DNA of 64,000 nucleotides from Yamagishiella unicocca (taxonomy: Eukaryota; Chlorophyta; Chlorophyceae; Chlamydomonadales; Volvocaceae). The translations under genes and the position numbers were made by a program. The stretch's first letter is position 1. The number at the start of each line of letters is the position of its first letter. Shown here piece after piece: positions 48,501 to 59,900 of this stretch. The notes beneath the pieces are model-generated. The model worked only from the letters and a program-made list of their open reading frames with translations, had not been told where the DNA came from and did no database searches. The stretch covers positions 1,081,312 through 1,145,311 of the forward strand of contig BDSL01000023.1 in assembly GCA_003116995.1 (NCBI GenBank), in the 5' to 3' direction.

Positions 48501-49995
48501 GACGTACGACTACAGTACGGCACAAGGCCGGACGGGCCCGAACGCGCCCATGCCGTGGCTCAATGTCAACCTGATGTTCGCGAAGGAGGGACCGCGTGAG
48601 TGTGTTTTGGGTGGCGGTCGGGGACTGGGCTGCCCTGCGCCGAGGAAGCCGCCACTAGCCTTCGCCGTCCAATACCACCTGCTACTGCATTGTTGCATTG
48701 CTACCAAACCGTTGCCCCCGCGCCCTCGCGTGCTCTCCTTTTTCCGTGTCGTGCACCCGGGTATCACCATCACCACGACACCACCCTCTCGCGTGCGTCT
48801 GTCGCAGGTGGCGAGGACGCGCCCCTCCCTGACGACGTGCGGCGGCGCATCCTGATGGGAGTCAACTTCTACGGCTGGGACTTCGCGCCATCCCGGGGGG
48901 GCCTCCAGGCCGTCACCGCCGACGAGCTCACGTCGCTGCTGCAGCGCTACCGCCCCGAGCTCACGTGGGCAGCGGACCACGAGGAGCACTCTTTCGAGTA
49001 CAAGGTAGCTCCGGGGGGCGCGGGAGGGAAGGCCGTGCCACCAGTCAACAGTATTTACCGGTATACCGTTTGCCAGTACTGCTAGTCCGGTGATGACAGT
49101 TTAAGGACGAAGGATTTGACGGGATGGGAGGCTGCGAGGAAGACCCGTGTTCGAAGGAAAACCCGTCTGGGACGTAGGGGGTGGGAGGCAGGCAGGGGGC
49201 AGGCAGCATGAGGAGGGAAGGAGGGGCCGCTGGTGGTGGCCTGAGCTCGGGCAGGAACAGGAGGGTGAGGTGGGAAGTCACCCCGCTGCTGCCGCGCCTG
49301 GCTTCGCCCCGTGTTGCTGTCCCTCGTCGTACTCACAAACCGTGGATCGTTCCTACCCTACCCACCGCCGCTGAGCAGGACAGGGAAGGCCACTTGCACA
49401 CCGTGTGGTACCCAACACCCAGGAGTCTGGAGATTAGGCTGCAGGTGGGCCCTGTGCTGTTGGTTTTTGCCGTGGCGGGGATGTGCGTGGTGGGAGTGCG
49501 TGTGGGTGTGGGTGTTGGGGGATCGATGGCGAGAGGCAGGGGAAGGGGACGCGCGCGTGGGAGTACGCGGCGTCTGGGTTCCGTGCGAGAGTGGCGATGA
49601 AGGTGTTGGGTTGTGTTGGGTTGGAAGCGACGAGGTGGACGTGGAGATGTGGGTGTGGGTGGGGGCGGAGGTATGTTATTCGTGGCTTAATACCGCTTGG
49701 GGGCCGGCCTCACACCTCGCTGGGCTTGCCCTGTTAGGGGCTAGTTGCTGCATCCCCGCATCGGGCCAATCAAGAATTCCATTGCGTGCCTTGTGTTCAA
49801 GCGGTTGGCGTGGGACAGGCAGCTGCAGCGTGTATGTGCCTTTGGGCAGCAACCAAGGGCATAAGTAACGTATTTTTATTGAAAGACCCTCGCCCATGTC
49901 CCCTCATGAACTTGCAGACCGCTCGAGATAATGAGCTGGGTATCTCAATTTGGGAGCTGGGCCAGGGCATTGAGCGCTTCTTCGATCTGATGTAA
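45560..49995 (+). CDS. CHID1-type glycoside hydrolase family 18 (chitinase-like) protein
   Basis: Twelve exons: 45560-45686, 45861-45931, 46277-46350, 46497-46608, 46774-46818, 47370-47507, 47771-47887, 48220-48297, 48469-48595, 48808-49004, 49379-49444, 49918-49995; phase-consistent, 409 aa, close to the animal family length. An N-terminal hydrophobic segment (MVTALLLLATSAGTVQG) is a likely signal peptide, so the product should enter the secretory or lysosome-like pathway. Family blocks in order: GYVTPWNRAGY, VAPVWFQVK, WISELRQ, VLEHGFDGI, VDGFSVMTYDYS, GPNAPMPW, MGVNFYGWDF, EHSFEYK, VWYPTPRSLEIRLQ, LGISIWELGQG. The DGI segment replaces the DxxDxDxE active site of true chitinases, as in CHID1 relatives, so carbohydrate binding is likelier than hydrolysis. 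The exon 1 donor was chosen to keep phase with exon 2. Confidence 0.9.
46998..47165. repeat. 16-nt tandem repeat in a CHID1-like intron
   Basis: About ten units of cacttgtgtacggtcc or cacttgtgtacggccc run head to tail within the intron between exons 5 and 6. Unit variants alternate, suggesting two-unit duplications. Confidence 0.9.
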
Positions 49996-50308
49996 CGCTT
50001 ATGCGTGACCATCCGCGCGCGGACGCTTTGTGCACTGTGACAGGGTTATCCTATGAGCGCCTTCCAAAGTAGTGAAACATAGTTCGGATCAATGTCGCTT
50101 CATCACATGCCGTGACTCCTTCGAAGTTTCGATGCAGTACGCAATTTTGCAGCGTCATATTTGCAGCGCTCGCGGATGGGCTATAATATACGAAATCTCA
50201 AGCGAAAATTAACCCACTCGTGCCCACTGTAATACAACAGCAATCAATTGGCGGAAGTCCCAATTCCGACCATCATCCCAGCATCAAGCCTCTATTAACA
50301 TTACAACC

Positions 50309-51933
50309 ATGGACTCTACAGCGAACCAGACCATGTCTCTGACGATGAATTCTCTGGATGAGTCGATGCAGCGGATGGAGGGCTACGAGGTGACGCGGGC
50401 ACCGCAGACGGACGCCTCCATTCCAAACTACCAAGAAGGCATATTTACTTACAAAGGCAACCGACAAGCCCCTTGGAAGTCGGAACAGACGCACTCATAC
50501 AGCCATCCAAAGGTGCGTACCGTAGATGGCCGCGTCTTTGGGTTTAGATTACGTGGGCCGGCTTCCAATAGTACCCAACACGAATATGGCTTCCACTACC
50601 TCACACGTCCGTCGCACGCTCCATACCCAGCCCAGACCACATTACCCAACCTGCCCAACTTTAAACCAGCAGCCTGCTGCGCTCGCTCAACCACCCAACC
50701 ATAACCCATATCCTACAGCCACCGCGCTCGCCGCGGCGTTCTGTCCGCCAGCCCAAAACGTGACTAAGCCCTGCGCTAGTAACCCTCTCTCCGCAGTACC
50801 TGGCGCAACTTCTGTCTGCCACCCCTTGCGCCAACAGGAGTACACAGGCCGCATCCTTAACGGCACGCTCGTACACACCGGCGGAGCTACCGAGATGGCC
50901 ATGACCACCCACCACACACTAGAGCGGCCGCAGTTTCCCCCGGGCACCATCCGCGCACCCACCTTTACAGTGCCTCAGTACGTCCCCACAGCGGACCCCG
51001 CCCTTGACGTGAGTTCGTGCCGAGGGAGGGTTGTGAGGAAGAGACCCGTGCCAAGGGATGGTTGCGAGGAAGGCCCGTGCCAAGGGAGGGTTGCGAGGAA
51101 GGCCCGTGCCAAGGGAGGGTTGTGAGGAAGAGACCCGTGCCAAGGGAGGGTTGCGAGGAAGAGACCCGTGGATGCGAGAAAAACCGTTTAGGACAGACGT
51201 TTTGAGATGCATGCTGGAGAACTTGGTTGAGGAAGCGAACGGAGGTCGTATGTCGGCCTTCGGCGGCTAAGGGAGGGTGGGCGCCAGGGAGGGTGCGCGG
51301 AGATCACCAAATTCGGCAGCGAGCTGCCGGTGCCGGACGCCGGTGCGCCGCCGGGGCACGTAGCAGACGCGGCGCGCGTGCGATGCCGTGTGGTTGCTTG
51401 CACCCTGTGCATCGAGTGGTCGGGCAGAAAGAAGCAGAGGAAAGGAAATGCGGACAAGGGACGACCGCTGTCGTGTCGTGACGGTTTTAGAGAGGCCCCG
51501 GGGCGCCCAGCCGTGATGCTTCCATCTCACGGCATCTGACACTCCTCCCTCCCCTCGCGACTCCTATCCATGTCAGCTATCCTATCCATGTCAGCTATCC
51601 TATCCATGCCAGCTAACAGGTTTTTATGCCCCCTCACCGCGACTCCCTCTCTCCCCACCACCACAGGAGCTGCATGCGGTGGTCCACGTCGTGGCCCCGC
51701 AGATGCCCGCTCTGATGGAGGCCTGCCGCGGTTACCACCTGCACAGCCCGGATGGCTGGATCACCACGGGCGGCTTCATGACCGCAGCCAAGAAGGCGAA
51801 GCTGGAGCTGAGCAGGGCAGAGTACCTGGCTCTGGAGCGCGCGTTGACGAAGGACATGCGGGGGCGGATCAACTACCTACAACTGGAGCAGCTCGTTGCA
51901 GCCGTCATGGGGGCAGATGGGGCAGCGGAGTGA
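50309..51933 (+). CDS. Unrecognised conserved-looking protein (213 aa)
   Basis: Three exons with good GT-AG sites and phase 0 junctions: 50309-50512, 50838-51008, 51667-51933. The N-terminus (MDSTANQTMSLTMNSLDESM) is polar. The middle exon reads EYTGRILNGTLVHTGGATEM ... HHTLERPQFPPGTIRAP. The C-terminal exon is helical, with a segment (ALTKDMRGRINYLQLEQLV) that spaces like half an EF-hand but lacks a full acidic loop. No signal peptide or membrane segment is seen. No function is assigned; a ciliary or cytoskeletal role would be a guess. It follows the CHID1-like gene by 313 bp in the same direction. Confidence 0.7.
51024..51170. repeat. 29-nt tandem repeat in an intron
   Basis: Five units of roughly gagggttgygaggaagrcccgtgccaagg run just after the exon 2 donor of the 213-aa gene, inside its second intron. 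Confidence 0.85.
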
Positions 51934-53956
51934 TGCGGGGGTGATGGCGGGGGGGGGAGGGGTCAGCGCGGGTTGAGGAATTGGAGAGAGGGCAAAATGG
52001 GACTCCCATGGGATGGGAAGGAGGAGACAGCAGGCAGGTCAGCGGGGGAGGCGGCAGGGCAACAAGAGGGTGACCACGGGGTTGAAGGCTAAGCCTATGG
52101 CGCGACGGCTGCACGGCGGCCTTGCGATCCGTACAGTATGTGCAGTACATTTGGTGACTCATGCATCATGGCATGGTGGGTTGGTGGCGTGTCGAAGCTC
52201 GGGGATGAGGTCATTAGGGCGTGGAGGGTGTGGATGGCTCGCTAGCGCGGGGGGCCACAGCTTAGGCGCATGAGGGATTAGGTAGGCAGAGCATTGGAAG
52301 CCAGGTGTGCGCTGGCAGGTGCAGCGATCGATCCCCGCCTTGCGGTGATGTAAGGTGAAGCTGGCGGCACAGTGATTTGCTGTCATATGTACGGCACCTG
52401 GGAGAGCGGGTAGGAGAGGACGGCGTGGGGCTAGGCGTGATTTGTTTGGTGCGTCGACACCGTCAAAGCACAAAAGCTGCTACGTCTGTCATAGTACTTA
52501 TTACTCAGGCAATGACGTGGGGTAGGATTGTTGCTAGTGGTGGATACTACGCCTGGTGCTCAACAATACGCGTCGGTCCATGACTGGCAGGAGCCATCAC
52601 TGGGCCGGCCTCCCTTTTTATTACTAACGTAAAAGCCTCGATGATTCAGCGCCATGTTACTGTAACTGCTTGGCTGGACGTTGAGAAAGATACGTCGCCG
52701 GACAAATGCGTTTGGTGACGCCAGGGCTTGGGTCGGCAGCACATTGCAGGCATGCCCGGGGGTGTATATTTCCGCGGAGGTGGCTGACGACCCGGCCAGG
52801 TTGGAAACGGCGCACAACGACTGGTCATCAAGGAGCTCTGCCTGCTGGTCAACGTCGGTGCAGGAGATGCCGGAACCAACTGCGCTGAACCAAACATATC
52901 CAGTAGGGGCGGGGGGGTTGATTAAAGAAACGTGGGAAAGGCCAAGCTCCTACCACACTTCCGGCGCTATCGCGTTTTACGACTGTATCGGCACCTTTAA
53001 GACAGCATCAACCATCAAGAGCCCACTGAAATATCGACCAACACGGGACTAGTATCCAGCGAGCGGCATGGCACAGCGGCACACAACCTGCAGAACCAGC
53101 CAGTAGTAGCTTATTACAGTGGGCCCCAGACCATAAGGTGGAGCCATTGAGCGCATCGCCTGACACTGACACTGAGAGAGAGGAAGGAGGAAGGAAACCC
53201 ATCCAGGCGAGCCAGTGGAGCTGCCGAGCCCACGGCTAACATCCCCTTCCTGTCGCCCGGTGGCCGCGGCCGGTATGATGGTATGTGGATATTAGGAAGC
53301 GCATGCGCCGAGACACGCAATAGTGTCGTACACGCAAAAACCTCTTCCGCAAATATAAGGATATGGCAATATCACGTGGCTAGCAATGCTGCCGTACACA
53401 CGCAAGCTTGAAACGCGCACGACATCGGGGTGGCGTAGCTACACCCCCTCACGCCGCAGGCACCGCGCACAGATAACCTGATTGAATTCGAGGTTTGTCA
53501 ATACATAAACAATACTTCAGGGCGTATTTCAGCCCGCTGGCATTCGCGTTCCGCGAAACTTAGCAACCACGGCACATCGCTGTCCGGCGCCACACTCCGT
53601 TGGGGCTGTGGGTCCTGAATGCCGTAGCACCCAGCCACACCGTTAGCAAGTATCGCAGCGCCCAGCCACGCCGATCAAGTTCTGCACTCCTGCACATGCG
53701 CAGTACATAAAACCTCTCACCCCACCCAAATTGTATGTCTGGACGTCTGCAGAAAGGGCGACCCACCACACATCATCCACGTCCTCACCCAGTCGACCTA
53801 CCGCCACATGCACCCCCTCCAACCCAGTTGCTGACAATGCGGCTACTGCCGCTACTGCTGATCACGCTACTGCCGCTACTGCTGCTCCTGCTACTGCCGC
53901 TCCTGCTGCTCCTGCTGCTCCTGCTACTGCCGCTACTGCTGCTCCTGCTACTGCCG
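51934..53956. other. Convergent intergenic region
   Basis: This 2-kb tail-to-tail gap separates the 213-aa gene from the chromomethylase. A plus-strand frame at 52681-53052 (123 codons) ends shortly before dispersed-repeat copy 4, the same order as at 1-3.2 kb, but it carries no recognisable motif. TGTAA words occur (for example near 52348) but cannot be tied to a transcript. Confidence 0.45.
53117..53169 (-). repeat. Dispersed repeat, copy 4
   Basis: Cagtgggccccagaccat ... gagcgcatcgcctgacactga, the same unit as at 1791 and 3183. On minus it follows a pyrimidine tract ending in cag and reads VSGDALNGSTLWSGAH. Confidence 0.65.
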
Positions 53957-56900
53957 CTACTGCTGCTCCTCCATGTCATCGGCGTCCTCACCGCTGCTGT
54001 TGCTCACCAATCCCACGACCTCAGAACCCGACTGCACCTGACCACACACGGCTGCTCCACCGCCAGCAGATCCGTCGCCCACCGCGCCCGCACCATTCCC
54101 CTCTCGCGGCCCCAGTGCCGCGCCGCCGCCGCCGCACACCCGCACCGCCGCCTCCCACGCCGCACTCCGCACGTGCCCCTGCCCCGACTGGTCGCCATCG
54201 TCCCCGGCCGCTCCTACCGCCGCCAATCGCAGCTCCTTCGCCCACGCGCCCGCCACCAGCGGCGACACGCTCTCCCCCACCTGTCGGTACTCCTCCCTGC
54301 GGCTCTGGTCCACGGCCAACCGCGCGGCGGCGAAGGCCTTGGCGGCGGTGGCGAGGTCCCCCGGGGCGTCACCCTCCTCACCCTCCTCCTCCTCCTCCTC
54401 ACCCTCACCACCCTCCTCCTCCTCCTCCTCCTCACCCTCCTCCTCCTCCTCCTTCTCCTCACCCTCCTCCTCCTCCTCCTCACCCTCACCACCCTCCTCC
54501 TCCTCCTCCTCCTCCTCACCCTCCTCCTCCTCCTCCTTCTCCTCACCCTCCTCCTCCTTCTCCTCCTCCTCCTCCTCCTCGTCGCAGGCACCGCTGCAGG
54601 ACCACAGCCGCTGCGCAGTTCGGAGTCCCTCCAGCGCCACCGAAATCACCTCGCCGTACGACAGGACGCCTGCCAGTAAGATGTCTAGCCGCTGCGCCAG
54701 GCACTGGGGCGCCACGCAGATGACGTAGTGGTCTGGGGCGCCCTGTATAGGATTTTGCATTACGGTAGTAAGGTCTAAAGGAGGTAGAGAGGGCGAGGGA
54801 GACACCATGTCGAGAGGGCAAAGGGATGTTGGGAGCTCGAGGGGCTTTACTTGTCAAGGAGGTGTGGTCTCGTGTCCTTCTGCCACGCACACAAAACCGT
54901 ACCCACACGCAACCCGTCGACGAATTTACGCTCCTCAGCCCGCTGTCCGTAAGACCCCCCAACACCTGGGGTCCGTAAGACCCCCACTCGCTTCCCCCGC
55001 TTCCCACCAATTGATCCAACCGATTCCAAGCGCGCGGCGGGGCACCTACGTGCATTCGCATGAGCTCCCGCACCGTGAAGACGCGGTCCTGCTCCGGGTG
55101 ACTAATGCGGCGCTGGGAGGCCCTCCCGCTGCTGTCGATGACGCCCAGGTGGGCCTCCCAACCAAGCCGCGTGTAACTGTCCCGGTCCCGTACACCGCCG
55201 TACGAGCCAACCGCGCCTGCGTCCCCGCCGGACGCAGCCCGCTCCCTGCACCACGGATGGGTGCAAGCCGAGTGGCCATAAGCCCCAGGTGGGCTGCGTA
55301 AGTACGACATATCACACGTGAGGTTCGGGCAGCAGGTATGCTGCAACTCTGAAGAGTCTAGGGTCTTGCAATCAAGGCGGCAAAACACGGACGGGAGCAC
55401 GGGGCTGACGCGCGACGGCTCGAGTGCGTCGCACAGAGACCAGGGGCAAGGGTTGGGCTTCGGAAATGGAGCGGAAAGGGACGAGCGGTACGGCACACTC
55501 ACCGGCGGCAACCAGGCAGCGGCTCCTGGCCGCACGGCAACGTGGCTTCTGGCAGTTTTGCGGCTGAGTGTGTATGAGCGGTGGGCAATGGACAGCGGGC
55601 AGCGGGGAAAACGGTGAGCTGACAGAGGAGGAAGGTAAGCTCAGGGGTTGGGGGGAAGAGAGGCAGCCGCGGGGGACTTGGGGTGCCGAGTGGGCCGGTG
55701 GTTTGGGGTTTTGAGGAAGACCCGGTTTGGGGTGGGATGGACTCAGCCGCGGTGCGGGGCAATGGACGGAACGGCCACTTGGGCCACCGGCGTGCATGCC
55801 CGGGTAGCTCGAGCTGGTGTACGTAGCTGCCGGGGCTGTACGGCAGCGAGATGATGACGTCACCTGCACGGCGCTTTACGTGTGGCAGGCACGCACTCCA
55901 GCTCTGCAACAACGCACACGGCCAAGCGCCCGGTTTCTTTCTTCTTATCTTACACAACCAACCGTAAGGCGGGGCACGGAACGCAGCCTCCCCGCCACCC
56001 CGCTACCCAGTCCATCCGCGCCCCGCCTATCCCCCCGGGGCCGCCTCGCAGCCGCCCTGCAGCGGTGGCCGCACCTTCCATGTTCCTCAGCCTCCTGCTG
56101 GTGGTCAGGGCGGGGGGTATGAGCCGGATCCGCTCCACATCCGCAACGCTCTGCCGCATGGCGATATGGTTGGCCACCCAGGTGGGTCCGCTCCGGACGC
56201 TCTGGTCAGCGCTGGCGCTGACGCCGCCGCCACCTGACTTGCTACTGCTCGCCCTACCGCTGCTGCCACTGCTAGTAGCATCACTCCTTGCGCCCCTGCT
56301 ACTGCTATTGGCTTTGGCGCTCGCGTCGGTGTCACTGCTGGTGTTACCGCTCGTGCCACTGCTGGTGGTGGTGCTGGTGCTACCGCTCGCGCCACTGCTG
56401 GTGGTGGTGCTGGTGGTGCGGCTTGTGGCGTGGCCTTGGCGCCCGCCGCTGGTAGCAGGCTCCTCGCCGCCTGCCCGATGACCTTCTCCACCGGCATCGT
56501 CTATGGTTGTACCGTCGGTGCCGCTGTCGCTGGGAGCAGCACCAGCCCCGTTAGAAGCGAGGGCTGCTTGGGCGCTCCGGTCGTTCTCACGCGGGGCCTG
56601 CGCCTCACCCAGTGCCAGGTCCAACTCAGCCTCGAGGAGTCGGATGAAGCCGGGGGCGAGCTGCAGGAACTCGGTGCTCGCCCGGTCCACCTCGGACATC
56701 AGCTGCCGCGGCGGGTAGGAGGCGGGTGCAGGTGGATGGAGGGCGGTGGAGGTGGGTAAGAGGCGGGTAAGAGGTGGGTAGGTGGGTGGGCGGGTCGGTA
56801 GAGGTGGATAGGAGGCGGGTGCAGGTGGGTGGAGGCGGGCGCAGGTGGGTGGGCGGGAGGGCGGAAGGGAAGCGGATTCAAATCCAAAACACCACGCACT

Positions 56901-59900
56901 GCACGCACCTCCTCTCCCAGCCGCGTCCGTGCATCTCGTTTGCGCCTGTCCCAGACCTTCTGCCGCAGTTCCTCGCACTTCGGATTTGACGAGACGCACG
57001 CCTGCAACTCAAGAAAGGGCCCTCGTCAGTTTCTTAACGCGAATCAACTGGCAGCCAATTGCGGCGGTGAGGGGAGGCCCAAAAGGATAAGTCGGGGCAA
57101 TCAGGCGCGTTGCAGTACGGTCTTTCGTTCAATACGACAAGTTGGCAACCGCGAAACAAGTTACACTACTGGGCGGAAGGCGCGTGCCTGTGAGGCCGGC
57201 GGCGGATCCCGCTATAGCGATCACCAAGCACCAGCTCCGGGCACTGTGCGTGCACATGTCGCAAACAAAAGCGGATCGGTGTCGTACGGTACCCGAGTCT
57301 CAACTCAACAAAGTAAAAGCCCAATGTGCGCTAAGGCTGGAGGGCCAGGCTTGCGCGCGGGTGCCGGTCCAGCAGCCCCTAGGAAGGAAGAATCGGCGGT
57401 GGCCCCCATTGTCCAGGTGGGAGCGCGCCGGTTGCGGTCCCACCATACCCTACCTGGATAGCTGATGGAAGGCGCCCCCGGTCCCGCATCATCTCAGCAC
57501 CCAGCCGCTCCTGCAGCAGTCGTGACCGTGATGGCGGCGAGGGATACCGTAAGAAATCGTTGGGTAGGGAGCCTGGGCGAGGGACGCCCCGCGGAACAAG
57601 GCTCAGCGGAATATACAAGACGGGCTCAGCGGCCAACCATCTTACCCGTAACGGCACGTGGTGTCTGCGCCGACCACCACCACCACCACCACCACCACCA
57701 CCACCACCACCACCACCACCACCACCACACGCCCAAACACCACGACCACCATCACCACAAGCACAAACACCGCAAACCAGGCTCCGCGGGCCTCACCAGC
57801 GCTCGCTCGTGGGCGTCCTCGGCATCCTCGCTGCCGTCGTCGTCGGCTGCGGTTTCGGAGCCGATGGCCGCCTTCGCCGCCTCCGCTGCCGCCACAGCGG
57901 CACGTGTGATGACAGCCTTCGCGGCACAGCCCCCTGTCGGTACGGGCTGTGGATTGAAGCGGAATGCGATATCGTACAGGTCGCTGGCGGCGCGGCCTAA
58001 TCGGGCCATGTCGGGGGCGGACAGGCCGAACGCGATAGCGGTGCGGACGTCGCGAGGCGTGGCCCCGGGCGGTGGCTCGGAGGCCAGGACGTGCTGCAGC
58101 ATGGTGGGGCTGCTGCTGCCGGCGCCGCTGGCGCTGCGTTGACGGTGCCATGTTTGGGGGAGGGAGCGGTGAAAGGGGGTCGGACATGAGGGGACGATTG
58201 GGGGCTGAATGGAGGCGAGGTGAACGGCGAGGTAAAGGAGGCAGAGGGTGATGACATGGGTCGGTGGGTCGCTGTGTGCGCCTGTAGTTGGGTGTCGTAA
58301 AACGTGGGGGGTCGATGCGGCCACGTGCTGCTGCGGCAGTACCGCAGCGGCTGCCGCCAGGAGGCCCACCTCGACCCTCAATCCCACAGTCACACTCAAT
58401 CACCCAGTCACTCAGTCCCTCAAGCCACACTCAGTCACACTCAGTCACACTCAGTCACACTCAGTCACTCAATCATTCCTCCGAGCCACGTATGAACTTA
58501 ATTTCCGCAACCCCTCGCCGCCCCCCCCCCCGACAAACCGACCAGAGCGCGCACCTGCAGACGCCGAGGATAGACAGCTTGACATTGGAGACGGGCTCCA
58601 AATCCGAAATGGCATCCCGGCAGCATTGCTGCGGAAGGAGCTGAGTGCCGCCGATGGGCGTGGGCCGGCACGTCTTGAGATTCCTGAAAAGTAACCCGGA
58701 ACAGCAACGGCGGGGGGCAGCAGGCAGGCATCCGTCCGTCGAAAGTGGAGCAGGCTGGGGGCCGGCAAAAAAGTGTTTTCGGAGGTTCATGACGCCGTGG
58801 GCTCCTGACGATTGACGGACGGCGTTGCATCTGTGGGGTGCTTCCTTCGCGCCATGCCGCTGGCATACTCTCCCAGCAGCCTAAAGGGTGCGGGCCACTT
58901 TAACCTTTCAAGAAGCGGCCCTCCTCCCCTACAATCATCGGGCCCACTTGGCCCACTTTCCTCCAACGAACCCAACTTCTCCTCCAACCCGCCGTGCAGC
59001 TCGCGAAGTACGCCCCAGACGTGGATGCCGTACAACCCCGTTTTGCTTACAGCAGCTTCAGCGTAGCTCTATGGTCATGAGTCGGACAGGGCGCGCGCGG
59101 CAGCGGCCAGCCCTTGTCAGACGCCACGATGAAGATGCGTTGGCGGTCCTGCGGGAGACCGACCCGGGGGCGGCGTCGAGCGGGGCTCCGAAACCAGCAA
59201 CTTGCCGCGACGGTTGGCGCCCTCCAACCGCAAGGTGCGTTGGCGGGGTCATAGCCCCAGAGGCGTCTAGGCAGGAGGGGTGCCACCTCGGGCAAACGTG
59301 CCCTGGGAGATGTGTCAGGTGCACCTCGGGCAAACGTGCCCTGAGAGATGTGCCAGGTAAGGTAGGGCAAGAGCAAGTGGGGTACGGCATAGCGCGGTCG
59401 CGGTTACGGTAGTGTCGCTGCGCACCTCAGCTGCTCCGTGTGCGCCTGCGGGGCCGGAGGGAGAAGGGGGGAACGCGGGTCAGGAGACGAGCCGCAAGGG
59501 CCGGTGGGTGGGGGAGTAGACCAGACCCGTGGGTCGGGTCGGTGCTGAAGAGGGCCGGTGGATGTGTGTGCTGAGGGGTGGCCAGAAGGCCCGGTTACAC
59601 GACCTACGAAACGGAGGGCTGGTGGTGGGATGGTGGTGGGGAGCAGCTGGGTCCGCCGGCGGTGCGCTCGTCGTGTGCTGGTGTGCCCCCAGGTCGCATC
59701 ACTGGCTGGCCAAGCCCGGTGCTTTGCGAAAACCTAAACCCATTTTAGTCGTGCAATTCCAAACGAGAAACGTTTCCTAATCGGTTGTAGTTTGAATGCC
59801 CACCTACGGGCTTCCGCGCACATCCCCCACCAGCACGGCAAACCTTATCATGCGTCGTAGCAATAGCAGCTGTAGCAGCAGCTGTAGCAGCAGCTGTAGC

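Noticed and set aside
53731..54723. Plus-strand ORFs rich in Pro or Leu
   Set aside because: Antisense of the Glu-rich chromomethylase tail.
57673..57727. Poly-His metal-binding ORF
   Set aside because: CAC microsatellite in an intron, with no splice or start support.
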